Assembly (NCBI GenBank): GCA_023424095.1
Contig: JAFAEG010000123.1
Span: 1-23,159, forward strand
Source of the DNA: Pseudomonadota bacterium
GTDB lineage: Bacteria; Pseudomonadota; Alphaproteobacteria; Sphingomonadales; Sphingomonadaceae
Length of the DNA: 23,159 nt
Direction of reading: 5' to 3'
The position numbers were made by a program, and so were the translations under genes. The notes under the pieces are model-generated. The model saw only the letters and a list, made by a program, of their open reading frames with translations, had not been told where the DNA came from and did no database searches. Below, in pieces: positions 14,440-21,182 of this stretch (its first letter is position 1; each line of letters starts with the position of its first letter).

Positions 14440-14574
14440 TCAGAACGCGATGACAATGCCGACGATGATGCCGAGGCACAGCGGACCGCCGACCTCTTTC
14501 TGCTTCATCGAACCCTGCATGCCGACGCTCGTTCCGAGCTCCGGAAGAGCCCTGACGTCGATCTTCTTCTTCAT
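14440..14574 (-). CDS. 44-residue peptide with hydrophobic C-terminus (possible modified-peptide precursor or small membrane protein)
   Basis: The ATG at 14574 is preceded by a strong ribosome binding site (GAGGGG, seven bases upstream), which supports real translation. The product opens MKKKIDVRALPELG, has a Gly/Met/Ser/Gln middle (GTSVGMQGSMKQKEVGG) and ends in a hydrophobic stretch from Pro31 to Phe44 (PLCLGIIVGIVIAF). That stretch contains the only Cys (33) and a GxxxG motif (Gly35, Gly39). Two readings are possible: a precursor peptide with a charged leader and hydrophobic core, or a short single-pass membrane protein that dimerises through GxxxG. I do not recognise it. A longer TTG-started form (to 14730) would have an unlikely N-terminus. 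A terminator-like hairpin follows it, then two unknown proteins that may act on it. Confidence 0.65.
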   Translation of the reverse strand: MKKKIDVRALPELGTSVGMQGSMKQKEVGGPLCLGIIVGIVIAF

Positions 14575-14594
14575 TGATATTCCCCTCAACATGA

Positions 14595-14810
14595 GTCGGT
14601 CCGACAAGGGGAAAAAGCGCGCTGCTCCGGCTTGGCCAAACCGCCGTACGCTCCCTCGCGCGACCGGGCGCCGGCATGCCGGAAACCCCTCGCCACGAAG
14701 ACGCGTGTGAACAGAACACACGTTCCCCAATGCCGTTAGTCTCCGGAGAATCGGAAATCTGTCGCTATGGTTAAAATAAAATTTACCATGTTCCGGAGCT
14801 TATGCCGGAA
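14595..14810. promoter_or_regulatory. Palindrome-rich control region upstream of the peptide gene
   Basis: The 254-base gap (14575-14828) holds several inverted repeats and no convincing gene. They are GTCGG-T-CCGAC (14595-14605), the perfect CCGGCATGCCGG (14671-14682), CGTGTG-N7-CACACG (14704-14722), CTCCGGAG (14741-14748), an AT-rich imperfect palindrome ATGGT-N13-ACCAT (14767-14789) and TTCCGG-N8-CCGGAA (14791-14810). The AT-rich element stands out against GC-rich surroundings and may be the promoter or operator. The last hairpin lies just after the membrane-protein gene and may mark its transcript end. Confidence 0.45.
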
Positions 14811-14828
14811 TTGTGCGTATGCGACCGG

Positions 14829-15452
14829 TCAGGGGCTGAGGAATCGGTCCAGTTCCGCCTCGTTCGCATAATCGTCGCGCAGCTCGCGCAAGCGCCGCAA
14901 TTCCCCGACCAGACGCAGATGCGAGACGCACAGCAGCAAAACCGCGGACGCCAGGAAGCCGAGCGCCACCAGCCCGCGCGACGTCGTCACCACTGCATAG
15001 AGGAAAGCGGCAAGCTCCCCCTCGCCCTGCTCCCCGCGCAGGGTGAAGCCGAGCAACATGGTCAGCAACGTGCCCGGCAGGATCAACGCCAGGCCGATCG
15101 CCGAGCGGTTCAGTTCCGCCTCGCGCGCCCGCACCGAACTGCGCAGGAAGGACAAGCGGTCGCTCGTGTCGATCAGCAGGGTGATCGAGCCCAGATGGTG
15201 ACGCTTCCACGCCGACCAGCCGAGCAGCACCAGGATCAGGCTGCCAACCAGCAAGGTCGAAGCGCCGAGATTCCACAGGATCGCCAGCAGGATCGTCCCG
15301 GCGAGCAAGGCGACGACGCCCAATTCGCCCCAGATCGTCGCTCGGGCCAGGCCCGGCGTGCGCGTCGCCGCCCGCGCGAAATCGCTGCGGTCGCGCTCGG
15401 CGGCCGAGGCATTCCAAAGCGCCGCGAGGTCGCGATATTCGTCCCCGGTCAC
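14829..15452 (-). CDS. Four-helix membrane protein coupled to the sigma factor, possible anti-sigma factor
   Basis: This 207-residue protein has about four membrane helices: GVVALLAGTILLAILWNLGA, STLLVGSLILVLLGW, LALILPGTLLTMLLGFTL and GLVALGFLASAVLLLCV. A soluble N-terminal part of about 35 residues opens MTGDEYRDLAALWNAS. The GTG start overlaps the TGA stop of the sigma-factor gene, so the two are made together. That arrangement is typical of an ECF sigma factor and its membrane anti-sigma factor. However, no zinc-binding HxxxCxxC motif or other known anti-sigma domain is visible, so the role is inferred from context. The central cytosolic or periplasmic loop (SDRLSFLRSSVRAREAELNR) is helical and charged. 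Confidence 0.7.
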   Translation of the reverse strand: MTGDEYRDLAALWNASAAERDRSDFARAATRTPGLARATIWGELGVVALLAGTILLAILWNLGASTLLVGSLILVLLGWSAWKRHHLGSITLLIDTSDRLSFLRSSVRAREAELNRSAIGLALILPGTLLTMLLGFTLRGEQGEGELAAFLYAVVTTSRGLVALGFLASAVLLLCVSHLRLVGELRRLRELRDDYANEAELDRFLSP

Positions 15453-16033
15453 CGGGCGTCCATCATCGCCTTCAGCGTCGCCTTGGCCCGTTGGCAGCGC
15501 AGCATGACGGCGTTGGCGCTGATCCCCAGCACCTCGCTCATCTCACTGTAACTGAACCCTTCAAAGCAAAGCACGATCGCCTCCCGCTGCGGAATGGGCA
15601 GCTTCTGGATCGACCGTATCAGATGCTTCTTAAGATCGTTTTGCACTGCGATCTCGTCCGGATTGAGCGCGGCCGAGACGAAATGGTCGGTCAGCAGCTC
15701 CTGCTTCGGCTCGCGTGCACGGCGAGTCACGTGGGAAATGGACCGTTTCTGAGCGATCGCGGCGACGAAGGTCTTCAGCGAGGATTCGCCGCGATAGGAA
15801 TCGAGCGCCAACCAGATCGCCAGCAAAATGTCCTGCACGAGATCGCGGCGCAGGACCTGATCCGCCTCGTAGGAAAGCGCGATGCGGGTGATCAGGCCGG
15901 AATGGAGCCCGGACACCTCGGCGAACAAGGCGTCCTTGCGACGGCTACCCTGGCTGGCCCCGCCGGCTTCCTGCTTTGCCAGGGCAAAACGCAGGGGCGT
16001 CTCGTCGGTCAACCCGCGAGCATCGGCTTGCAT
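15449..16033 (-). CDS. ECF-type RNA polymerase sigma factor
   Basis: This 194-residue sigma-70-family regulator redirects RNA polymerase to its own promoter set. Region 2 is seen around SYEADQVLRRDLVQDILLAI through FVAAIAQKRSISHVTRRA, which includes the -10-recognition helix. Region 4 is seen near the C-terminus: LPIPQREAIVLCFEGFSYSE, then VLGISANAVMLRCQRAKATL, a helix-turn-helix for the -35. The ATG at 16033 was chosen over a longer form starting at 16120, whose extra residues look non-coding; AGGCGG lies upstream. Its stop overlaps the start of the membrane-protein gene (GTGA). It is divergent from the cyclase gene. A GGGT-ATA-ACCC palindrome (16056-16066) sits just upstream. Its targets are unknown; the downstream peptide cassette is one candidate. 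Confidence 0.86.
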   Translation of the reverse strand: MQADARGLTDETPLRFALAKQEAGGASQGSRRKDALFAEVSGLHSGLITRIALSYEADQVLRRDLVQDILLAIWLALDSYRGESSLKTFVAAIAQKRSISHVTRRAREPKQELLTDHFVSAALNPDEIAVQNDLKKHLIRSIQKLPIPQREAIVLCFEGFSYSEMSEVLGISANAVMLRCQRAKATLKAMMDAR

Positions 16034-16080
16034 GATCGGCCGCCTGTCATGAGCAGGGTATAACCCGCTCGGACTCTTCG

Positions 16081-16155
16081 GGAAATGCGTTCGGGGCAGA
16101 TCGTCGCCGATTTGGACCAAGTGTGACTCGAAAGACTCATTTTCCCCGCATTTCC
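16081..16155. repeat. Spaced inverted repeat in the sigma-cyclase divergent region
   Basis: GGAAATGCG (16081-16089) is repeated inverted as CGCATTTCC (16147-16155), and GACTC occurs twice 9 bases apart (16125-16138). The whole 210-base divergent gap (16034-16243) has no gene; these repeats may be operator sites for either direction. Confidence 0.3.
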
Positions 16156-16243
16156 GGGCATCGTTCCGCTTCCGATTCCGGTCTGTTCATCGCGCCGGGG
16201 CTTGTTTAGGCTCGCCGGGAAGCGGCAGCGGGGGCGAAAGACC

Positions 16244-18283
16244 ATGGCGGAAGCAGCGACCGAGCGGCGGACGGGCATGGTGCGGCGGGTGATGCGCCAG
16301 ATCGGCCCGGTGCGGCTGCTGGTCATGTTCGCGCTGCTCGCAGGCGGTCTCTACGTCGCCCGTTACAGCTGGTCCCTCCCCCTGCTCGGCGACGGCGAGC
16401 GCGCACTTTACGACGTGCGCTTCGACCGCTCGGCCGAGCGGGTCGGGCAGGACAAGGACATCACCCTTGTCACCTACACCGACGATACGTTGATCCAGCT
16501 CGAGAAGCGCTCCCCGCTCGACCGCCGCATGCTGGCCCAGGCGCTGCGCGTGATCGACGCGATGAACCCGCGCGCGATCGGCATCGATATATTGTTCGAT
16601 CAGCCGCAGGCCGAGGACGAGGAACTGATCGCCACCCTGCGGGCGATGCGAACGCCCACCTATCTCGGCTACGTCACGACGGAATCGAACGAAAACCAGA
16701 TCCAGCACAACCAGCAGGAATTCCTGAACGAATTCATGGCGCGGGCCGGCACCGACAAGGTGAAGCCGGCCAGCGTCCGCATGGATGCCGACCGGCAGGA
16801 CGGCGTGGTGCGACGTTGGAGTGAGGCACAGCCGGGCCTGCCGCCCACCCTGCCCCGGGCGATGGCCCCCGACCGGACCGGCATGGAGGACTATGTCGGC
16901 CCGATCGAATATCGCCAGCCCGCCGAGGAAGGAACGCCGGTCTTCGCCGAAGTGCCGATCGACACGTTCCGGGCTCTCGCCGAACTGCCGCCCGAAGATC
17001 TGCAGGCCGTGCTGGCGGACCCGCTGCTCCGCGGCCAGTTCGAAGGCCGCTACATCTTGATCGGCGGGAACATCCTGGACGTCGACCAGAAGGAAACGCC
17101 GATGACCCGGCGGACCAGCCTGTCGATGATCGGGCTGGAGGTGCACGCGCACATGCTGCGGCAATTGCTCGACGGGCATGCGCCAAGCGGGCTGCCGCCG
17201 GCGATGCTCTGGGTCGCCGCGGCTCTGGTCGTGCTGGCCGGGGCCGTGACCGGCATGCTGGAGCTGCGCGGGCTGTTTCTGGCGCTCGGCCTGCTCGTGC
17301 AATTGGCGGTGATCGCCCTCCTGCCCTTCCTGCTCGAAAGCCAGGATGTCGGCACCTTGAACCTGCCCGCCGCGGGCTGGGGCGCGGGCTGGCTGCTCGC
17401 TTTCCTCGGCATCGGCATCGCCGCCCGCGCGGTCGGCGCCGAGCAGCGCAAATTCGCTCACTCGGCGCTCGGCAAATATCTCCCGGTCGACGTCGCCAAC
17501 GAAATCATGCGCGATCCGGAGCGGCTGACGCTCACCGGCCAGAAGACCGAGATTTTCGCGGTCTTCACCGATCTGGAGGGCTTCACCAAGCTCAGTCACG
17601 CAATCACGCCGGAGCGGCTGTCCGGCTTGCTGAACACCTATCTCGACACGCTGAGCGACATCATTCTCGCGCATGGCGGAACGATCGACAAATTCGTCGG
17701 CGACGCGGTGGTCGCCTTCTGGGGCGCGCCGATCGCCCGCGACGATGACGGCGAGCGCGCGGCGAAGGCGGCGGTGGCTTTGTTCGAGGCGGGCGAGGTG
17801 TTCCGCCGCGAGGCCGGCGACGATGTGCCGCCGATCGGCGCCACCCGCGTCGGGCTGCACAAGGGCGAGGCTGTGGTCGGCAATTTCGGCGGTGAGAAGC
17901 GCATCCAGTACACCGCTCTCGGCGACGGCATGAACACCGCCGCCCGGCTGGAATCGGCCAACAAGGCGTTGAAGACCACGGTGCTGGTCGGCCGCTCCGC
18001 CCGCGACGCGAGCGGGCTCGACATCTTCCGCCCGATGGGCCGCATCGTTCTGTCCGGCCGGGCCACGCCGATCGAGGTGTGGGAGCCGAAGCCAAGCATG
18101 GATGCCGCGTTGCGCGCGCAGCTGGCGGCGCTGTGGGAGCGCTATGACGGCGGCGACAAAGCCGCGCTGGCCGAGATCGAAGCGATCGCCGCCGCGCACA
18201 AGGACGATGCCGCGCTCGCCAATTTCGTCTTCCGCATCCGCGAGGCCGGGCCGGGCGGGCAATATGTGCTCGGCTCCAAGTAA
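16244..18283 (+). CDS. CHASE2-domain class III adenylate/guanylate cyclase
   Basis: This 679-residue membrane protein makes a cyclic nucleotide, most likely cAMP. It has one N-terminal helix (about 23-42), a periplasmic CHASE2 sensor domain (about 45-310, containing AIGIDILFD), then three closely spaced helices (about 316-392) and a cytoplasmic cyclase domain (about 430-600). Metal-binding residues are Asp443 (FTDLEGF) and Asp487 (KFVGDAVVAFWG). Substrate-specifying residues are Lys552 and Asp561 (EKRIQYTALGD), the adenylate-type pair. Asn564 and Arg568 (NTAARLES) stabilise the transition state. All catalytic positions appear intact. The ATG at 16244 follows GGGGGCG. It is the first of four plus-strand genes that look like one envelope signalling group. 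Confidence 0.93.
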   Translation: MAEAATERRTGMVRRVMRQIGPVRLLVMFALLAGGLYVARYSWSLPLLGDGERALYDVRFDRSAERVGQDKDITLVTYTDDTLIQLEKRSPLDRRMLAQALRVIDAMNPRAIGIDILFDQPQAEDEELIATLRAMRTPTYLGYVTTESNENQIQHNQQEFLNEFMARAGTDKVKPASVRMDADRQDGVVRRWSEAQPGLPPTLPRAMAPDRTGMEDYVGPIEYRQPAEEGTPVFAEVPIDTFRALAELPPEDLQAVLADPLLRGQFEGRYILIGGNILDVDQKETPMTRRTSLSMIGLEVHAHMLRQLLDGHAPSGLPPAMLWVAAALVVLAGAVTGMLELRGLFLALGLLVQLAVIALLPFLLESQDVGTLNLPAAGWGAGWLLAFLGIGIAARAVGAEQRKFAHSALGKYLPVDVANEIMRDPERLTLTGQKTEIFAVFTDLEGFTKLSHAITPERLSGLLNTYLDTLSDIILAHGGTIDKFVGDAVVAFWGAPIARDDDGERAAKAAVALFEAGEVFRREAGDDVPPIGATRVGLHKGEAVVGNFGGEKRIQYTALGDGMNTAARLESANKALKTTVLVGRSARDASGLDIFRPMGRIVLSGRATPIEVWEPKPSMDAALRAQLAALWERYDGGDKAALAEIEAIAAAHKDDAALANFVFRIREAGPGGQYVLGSK

Positions 18284-18346
18284 GGGCGACGAAACCGGAA
18301 GACGCGCGACGAAAATGCAAGCACGGCGACCAAGTTGACCGCTGTT

Positions 18347-18360
18347 GCGGCAAAGGCCGC
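18347..18360. other. Small hairpin after the cyclase gene
   Basis: GCGGC-AAAG-GCCGC forms a 5-bp stem in the 172-base gap between the cyclase and the FecR-like gene. No U-run follows. A second, imperfect stem, GCCGGACCC against GGATCCGGC, lies near 18410-18434. No convincing promoter was found in this gap. Confidence 0.3.
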
Positions 18361-18455
18361 GCCTTCGATCTCCCCTGTTCAGCTTTTCCGCGCTATGAAG
18401 ACCGCAACGCCGGACCCAAAGTGAGGATCCGGCACGTCAGTGAGGAGAGGTCGCG

Positions 18456-19208
18456 ATGACCGCTGTTTCGAAGTCCAAGCGTTTCGCCCAGTTCGCCGTG
18501 CTGGCGATGATCACGGGCGAAATATCCTATCTTGCCGCCGAAGTGCTCGTGCTGCGCTCGGTCGGCCCGTCCGCGCGCCGCTATACGGCCGGCCAGCGCC
18601 TGCCGGACAATGCCACTTTCACGCTGCGCCCGGGGGACACCGTCGTCGTACTTTCCGGCGCGGGCACCCGCACCTTGCGCGGCCCCGGTACCTGTAACGC
18701 CAGCGGCGCGGGCTGCACTGGCCGCTTGGCCTCGGGCCAGGTCCGGGTCGGCACCGGCGCGACGCGCACGGGTCCGGTTGGCGCCCCGGAGCCCGTTCCG
18801 ACAGACGTGTGGCAGGTCAATGTCACGCAGAACGGTCGCGCCTGCGTCACTGCGGGCGGGAGCCCGGTGCTGTGGCGACCGAATGCCGAACGCGCGGTCG
18901 AGCTAACCATCACGCCGCAGACCGGCGCGGCGCAGACTGTAACCTGGGCGCGGGGCCAGTCCACTTTGGCCTGGCCGGCTTCGGTGCCCGTCGTCGACGG
19001 CGCCAGCTATCAGCTGAACTGGACCGGTGGCTCGAGCCCGACCCGGCTCACCGTCAAATCGCTTCAGCCCGCCGCCGCCGGCGACCGCTTCGGTCTCGCC
19101 ACAGCACTCATCGGCGCAAATTGTCTCGGCCAGTTGGACACATTCAACGCTGTTCATGACGTCGACACCGCTCGTGCGGCGACGACCGGCACCACCGGCG
19201 CGCAATAG
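18456..19208 (+). CDS. Secreted protein with a FecR-like N-terminal region
   Basis: This 250-residue protein begins with a signal sequence or membrane anchor (hydrophobic about 10-27, AQFAVLAMITGEISYLAAEV). The following segment, QRLPDNATFTLRPGDTVVVL then GAGTRTLRGPGTC, follows the FecR-domain pattern of short strands ending in a glycine-proline-glycine turn. Four cysteines (GTCNASGAGC, RACVTAGG, GANCLGQ) could form disulfides in the periplasm. The C-terminal half is beta-rich with LTITPQTGAAQTVTW. AGGAGA eight bases before the ATG is a good ribosome binding site. FecR-like proteins often accompany CHASE2 cyclases and may supply or modify the sensed signal. That link is inferred from position; the protein itself shows no enzymatic motif. 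Confidence 0.72.
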   Translation: MTAVSKSKRFAQFAVLAMITGEISYLAAEVLVLRSVGPSARRYTAGQRLPDNATFTLRPGDTVVVLSGAGTRTLRGPGTCNASGAGCTGRLASGQVRVGTGATRTGPVGAPEPVPTDVWQVNVTQNGRACVTAGGSPVLWRPNAERAVELTITPQTGAAQTVTWARGQSTLAWPASVPVVDGASYQLNWTGGSSPTRLTVKSLQPAAAGDRFGLATALIGANCLGQLDTFNAVHDVDTARAATTGTTGAQ

Positions 19209-19211
19209 CGC

Positions 19212-19237
19212 TTGCGGCGGCCCGCGCGCCGCCGCAA
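19212..19237. other. Ten-pair hairpin between the FecR-like gene and the next gene
   Basis: TTGCGGCGGC (19212-19221) pairs perfectly with GCCGCCGCAA (19228-19237), three bases after the TAG stop of the FecR-like gene. There is no U-run, so it may be a partial terminator or a processed mRNA 3' end that lowers expression of the next gene. Confidence 0.5.
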
Positions 19238-19287
19238 ATGCTGTCAGGTGAAGGCCCGGCCAACGCCGGACCGACGGGAGCAAATGC

Positions 19288-20019
19288 GTGGAATCGTTCA
19301 GTTTAGAGACCCTGATCGAACACGCTGACTATGCGCGCTACGGCTTTTTGAGCCTGCTGCTGCTCATCGTCCGCGGCCGCTTCGTGCGGCTGGTGATCGC
19401 CCTGCTGGCCGGTTTCGAGCTGGCCAATGCGATCGTTGCGGGCGACGAGCGCACCGCGATCATCTGGACCGCGATCATCCTCGGCCTCGCCATCCTGATG
19501 CTGGTAATCGGCATCATCGCCGGCGGCATGGCCCGGCTCAATCCCGAAGAGCAGGCGATGAGCGGCCAGTTACTGAAGGGCGTCGGCCGCTCGCGCGCGC
19601 GCCATTTCATCGACCAGGGCTATTGGCTGAACGGCAGCCCCGGCGAAGTGCTGCTGCGCGAAGGCGAGCCGGTGAAGCAATTCTGCTATCTGGGCTCTGG
19701 CGAGGCGCGGGTGATGATGGCCGGCCGCGCCATCGGCTTCTGCCGCGACGGCGACATCATTGGCGGCCTGGGCTTCTTCAGCGGCGAGACCTCCGCCGCC
19801 ACCGTCGTCCTGTCCAGCCAGGCGCGCTTCTGGGTCGCCCCGTATGAGCGGATCAAACCCTATCTCGACGCCCATCCCGAACTGAAGCGCAAGATCGAGC
19901 GCAGCATGGGCGAAAAGATGCCCGAAGCGCCGGCCGAGCCCGACCCGGACTCCGGCGCCAGCGGCACAATGTCGATCGGCCGGTCCGGACCCATTATCAC
20001 GAGCGGAGCCCCGCAATGA
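19288..20019 (+). CDS. Membrane protein with a cyclic-nucleotide-binding-like domain
   Basis: This is a 243-residue protein. The N-terminal 85 residues hold about three hydrophobic segments (YGFLSLLLLIV, LVIALLAGFELANAIV, TAIIWTAIILGLAILMLVIG). Residues 115-205 fit a cyclic-nucleotide-binding beta-roll: GEVLLREGEPVKQFCYLGSG, GRAIGFCRDGDIIGGLGFF and ATVVLSSQARFWVAP. However, the standard phosphate-cassette Glu and Arg are not in their usual places (it reads SGETSAATV), so binding may be altered, as in Popeye-like proteins, or lost. There is no DNA-binding helix-turn-helix, so it is not a CRP-type regulator. The GTG start follows GGGAG. Being near a cAMP-producing cyclase, it is a plausible membrane effector. 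Its stop overlaps the next ATG by 4 bases. Confidence 0.75.
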   Translation: MESFSLETLIEHADYARYGFLSLLLLIVRGRFVRLVIALLAGFELANAIVAGDERTAIIWTAIILGLAILMLVIGIIAGGMARLNPEEQAMSGQLLKGVGRSRARHFIDQGYWLNGSPGEVLLREGEPVKQFCYLGSGEARVMMAGRAIGFCRDGDIIGGLGFFSGETSAATVVLSSQARFWVAPYERIKPYLDAHPELKRKIERSMGEKMPEAPAEPDPDSGASGTMSIGRSGPIITSGAPQ

Positions 20020-21182
20020 CCAGTTCCGCTTTGCTCGCGCTCTCGCTGCTGACGGCGGGCGCCCAGCCGCAGCCGCAGCCCGATGATCAGACCATGGTCG
20101 TCACCGGCGAGCGGATCAGCGACCTGCGCGCCAATCTCGAGGCCTGCCTGCGCCGCAATTGCCCGCCCAACGAGGATATCGACGCCACTCTGGCGCTCGC
20201 GGAAGGCGAATTCCTGAACGGCGATTACGAGCGGGCGGAGGAGTGGATCGACGCCTCCGTCGGCCGCAACCGCCAGCATCGCCGCGCCTTTCCCGAGCCG
20301 GTGTCCGATCTTTACCGCTCGCAGGCCCTCGTCCAGTCGCACCGCGGCCGCGACAATGTCGCGCGCCGCTCCACCTACGAGATTTTGAGTTCGCTTCGGG
20401 CCGGCATCCCGGTCGAGGATTATCGCCACTTCACCGCGCGGTTCGAGATCATCCAGATGGAGATGCGCCTGGGCGACGGAACCGCCGCGCGGCGCGAGCT
20501 GTCCGCTCTGATCCGCGAGGCGGAGCGCGCCGGCCGCACCGACGTCGTCCGCCGCGCCCGAATGCGCGAAATGTATTTGGGCTTCCTGTCCGAGCCCCGC
20601 GGCCCCGGCGCCCGCCGGCTCGAGCAAATGGCCGCCTCGACCGATCCCACGCGGCAATATGAGGCGGTGTCCGCGCGGCTCTTCCTGGCCCGCGCCTATC
20701 GCGAGCGCGGCGAAATCGCCCGCGCCGACGAGATGCTGGCCGGGATCCCGCGCAGCGACAACGACACACGGGCCCTGCTCTATGCGCCGCCGATCCAGCT
20801 CACCACGGCGCTCAACGACGATGGCTCCGGCGGCCTGATCCCGACCATGGATCGCGACAATTTCCACGACACCTGGATCGACGTCGCCCACTGGATCAGG
20901 CCGGACGGGACGGTCGAAGCGGTCGAGATCGTCCGGCAGGGCGCCAGCACGGGCTGGGCGACTCCCGTGCTCGCCTCCATTCGCGGCCGGCGCTACGTCG
21001 CCAGCAGCGATCCGACGCCAAGCTACCGGCTGGAGCGCTACACCTACACCGCGCCGATGGGCATGCGCACCGGCAGCCGGCTGATGGTTCGTGCCGGCAT
21101 CCCCCGCGTCGAATATCTGGATCTGACCGCGCGCAACGAACCGGGCCGCGAGGCACCGGTGGTGATCACCCCCGGCCCCTGA
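20016..21182 (+). CDS. Periplasmic TPR-like protein with a TonB-like C-terminus
   Basis: The 388-residue product starts with a short signal peptide (about 1-16, MTSSALLALSLLTAGA) followed by a Gln/Pro stretch. Residues 30-260 are helical repeats of the TPR kind, for example ALAEGEFLNGDYERAEEWID and RLFLARAYRERGEIARADEM. Residues 285-350 (RPDGTVEAVEIVRQGASTGW followed by ASIRGRRY) resemble the C-terminal fold of TonB-type energy transducers, but no membrane anchor or long TonB linker is present. It overlaps the preceding gene by 4 bases (ATGA). Its stop meets the gspN stop tail-to-tail with no spacer (TGATCA). Both domains suggest protein-protein contacts in the periplasm. A direct role in the cyclase module is inferred from the coupling. 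Confidence 0.75.
   Translation: MTSSALLALSLLTAGAQPQPQPDDQTMVVTGERISDLRANLEACLRRNCPPNEDIDATLALAEGEFLNGDYERAEEWIDASVGRNRQHRRAFPEPVSDLYRSQALVQSHRGRDNVARRSTYEILSSLRAGIPVEDYRHFTARFEIIQMEMRLGDGTAARRELSALIREAERAGRTDVVRRARMREMYLGFLSEPRGPGARRLEQMAASTDPTRQYEAVSARLFLARAYRERGEIARADEMLAGIPRSDNDTRALLYAPPIQLTTALNDDGSGGLIPTMDRDNFHDTWIDVAHWIRPDGTVEAVEIVRQGASTGWATPVLASIRGRRYVASSDPTPSYRLERYTYTAPMGMRTGSRLMVRAGIPRVEYLDLTARNEPGREAPVVITPGP

Noticed and set aside
14440..14574. Double-glycine leader peptide (Gly29-Gly30) or lasso peptide precursor
   Set aside because: The residues before Gly-Gly do not fit the double-glycine leader pattern, no peptidase-type ABC transporter is adjacent, and no lasso-type B or C proteins are present.
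14700..14726. ECF-type promoter (GGAAC ... CGTC, minus strand) for the peptide gene
   Set aside because: The two boxes are 18 bases apart, longer than the usual 16-17 for this promoter type, and the spacer is mostly the CGTGTG dyad; too weak to list.
16187..18262. A 691-codon open frame on the minus strand opposite the cyclase gene
   Set aside because: The plus-strand cyclase is certain from its motifs; the antisense product has no recognisable domain and composition typical of a shadow.
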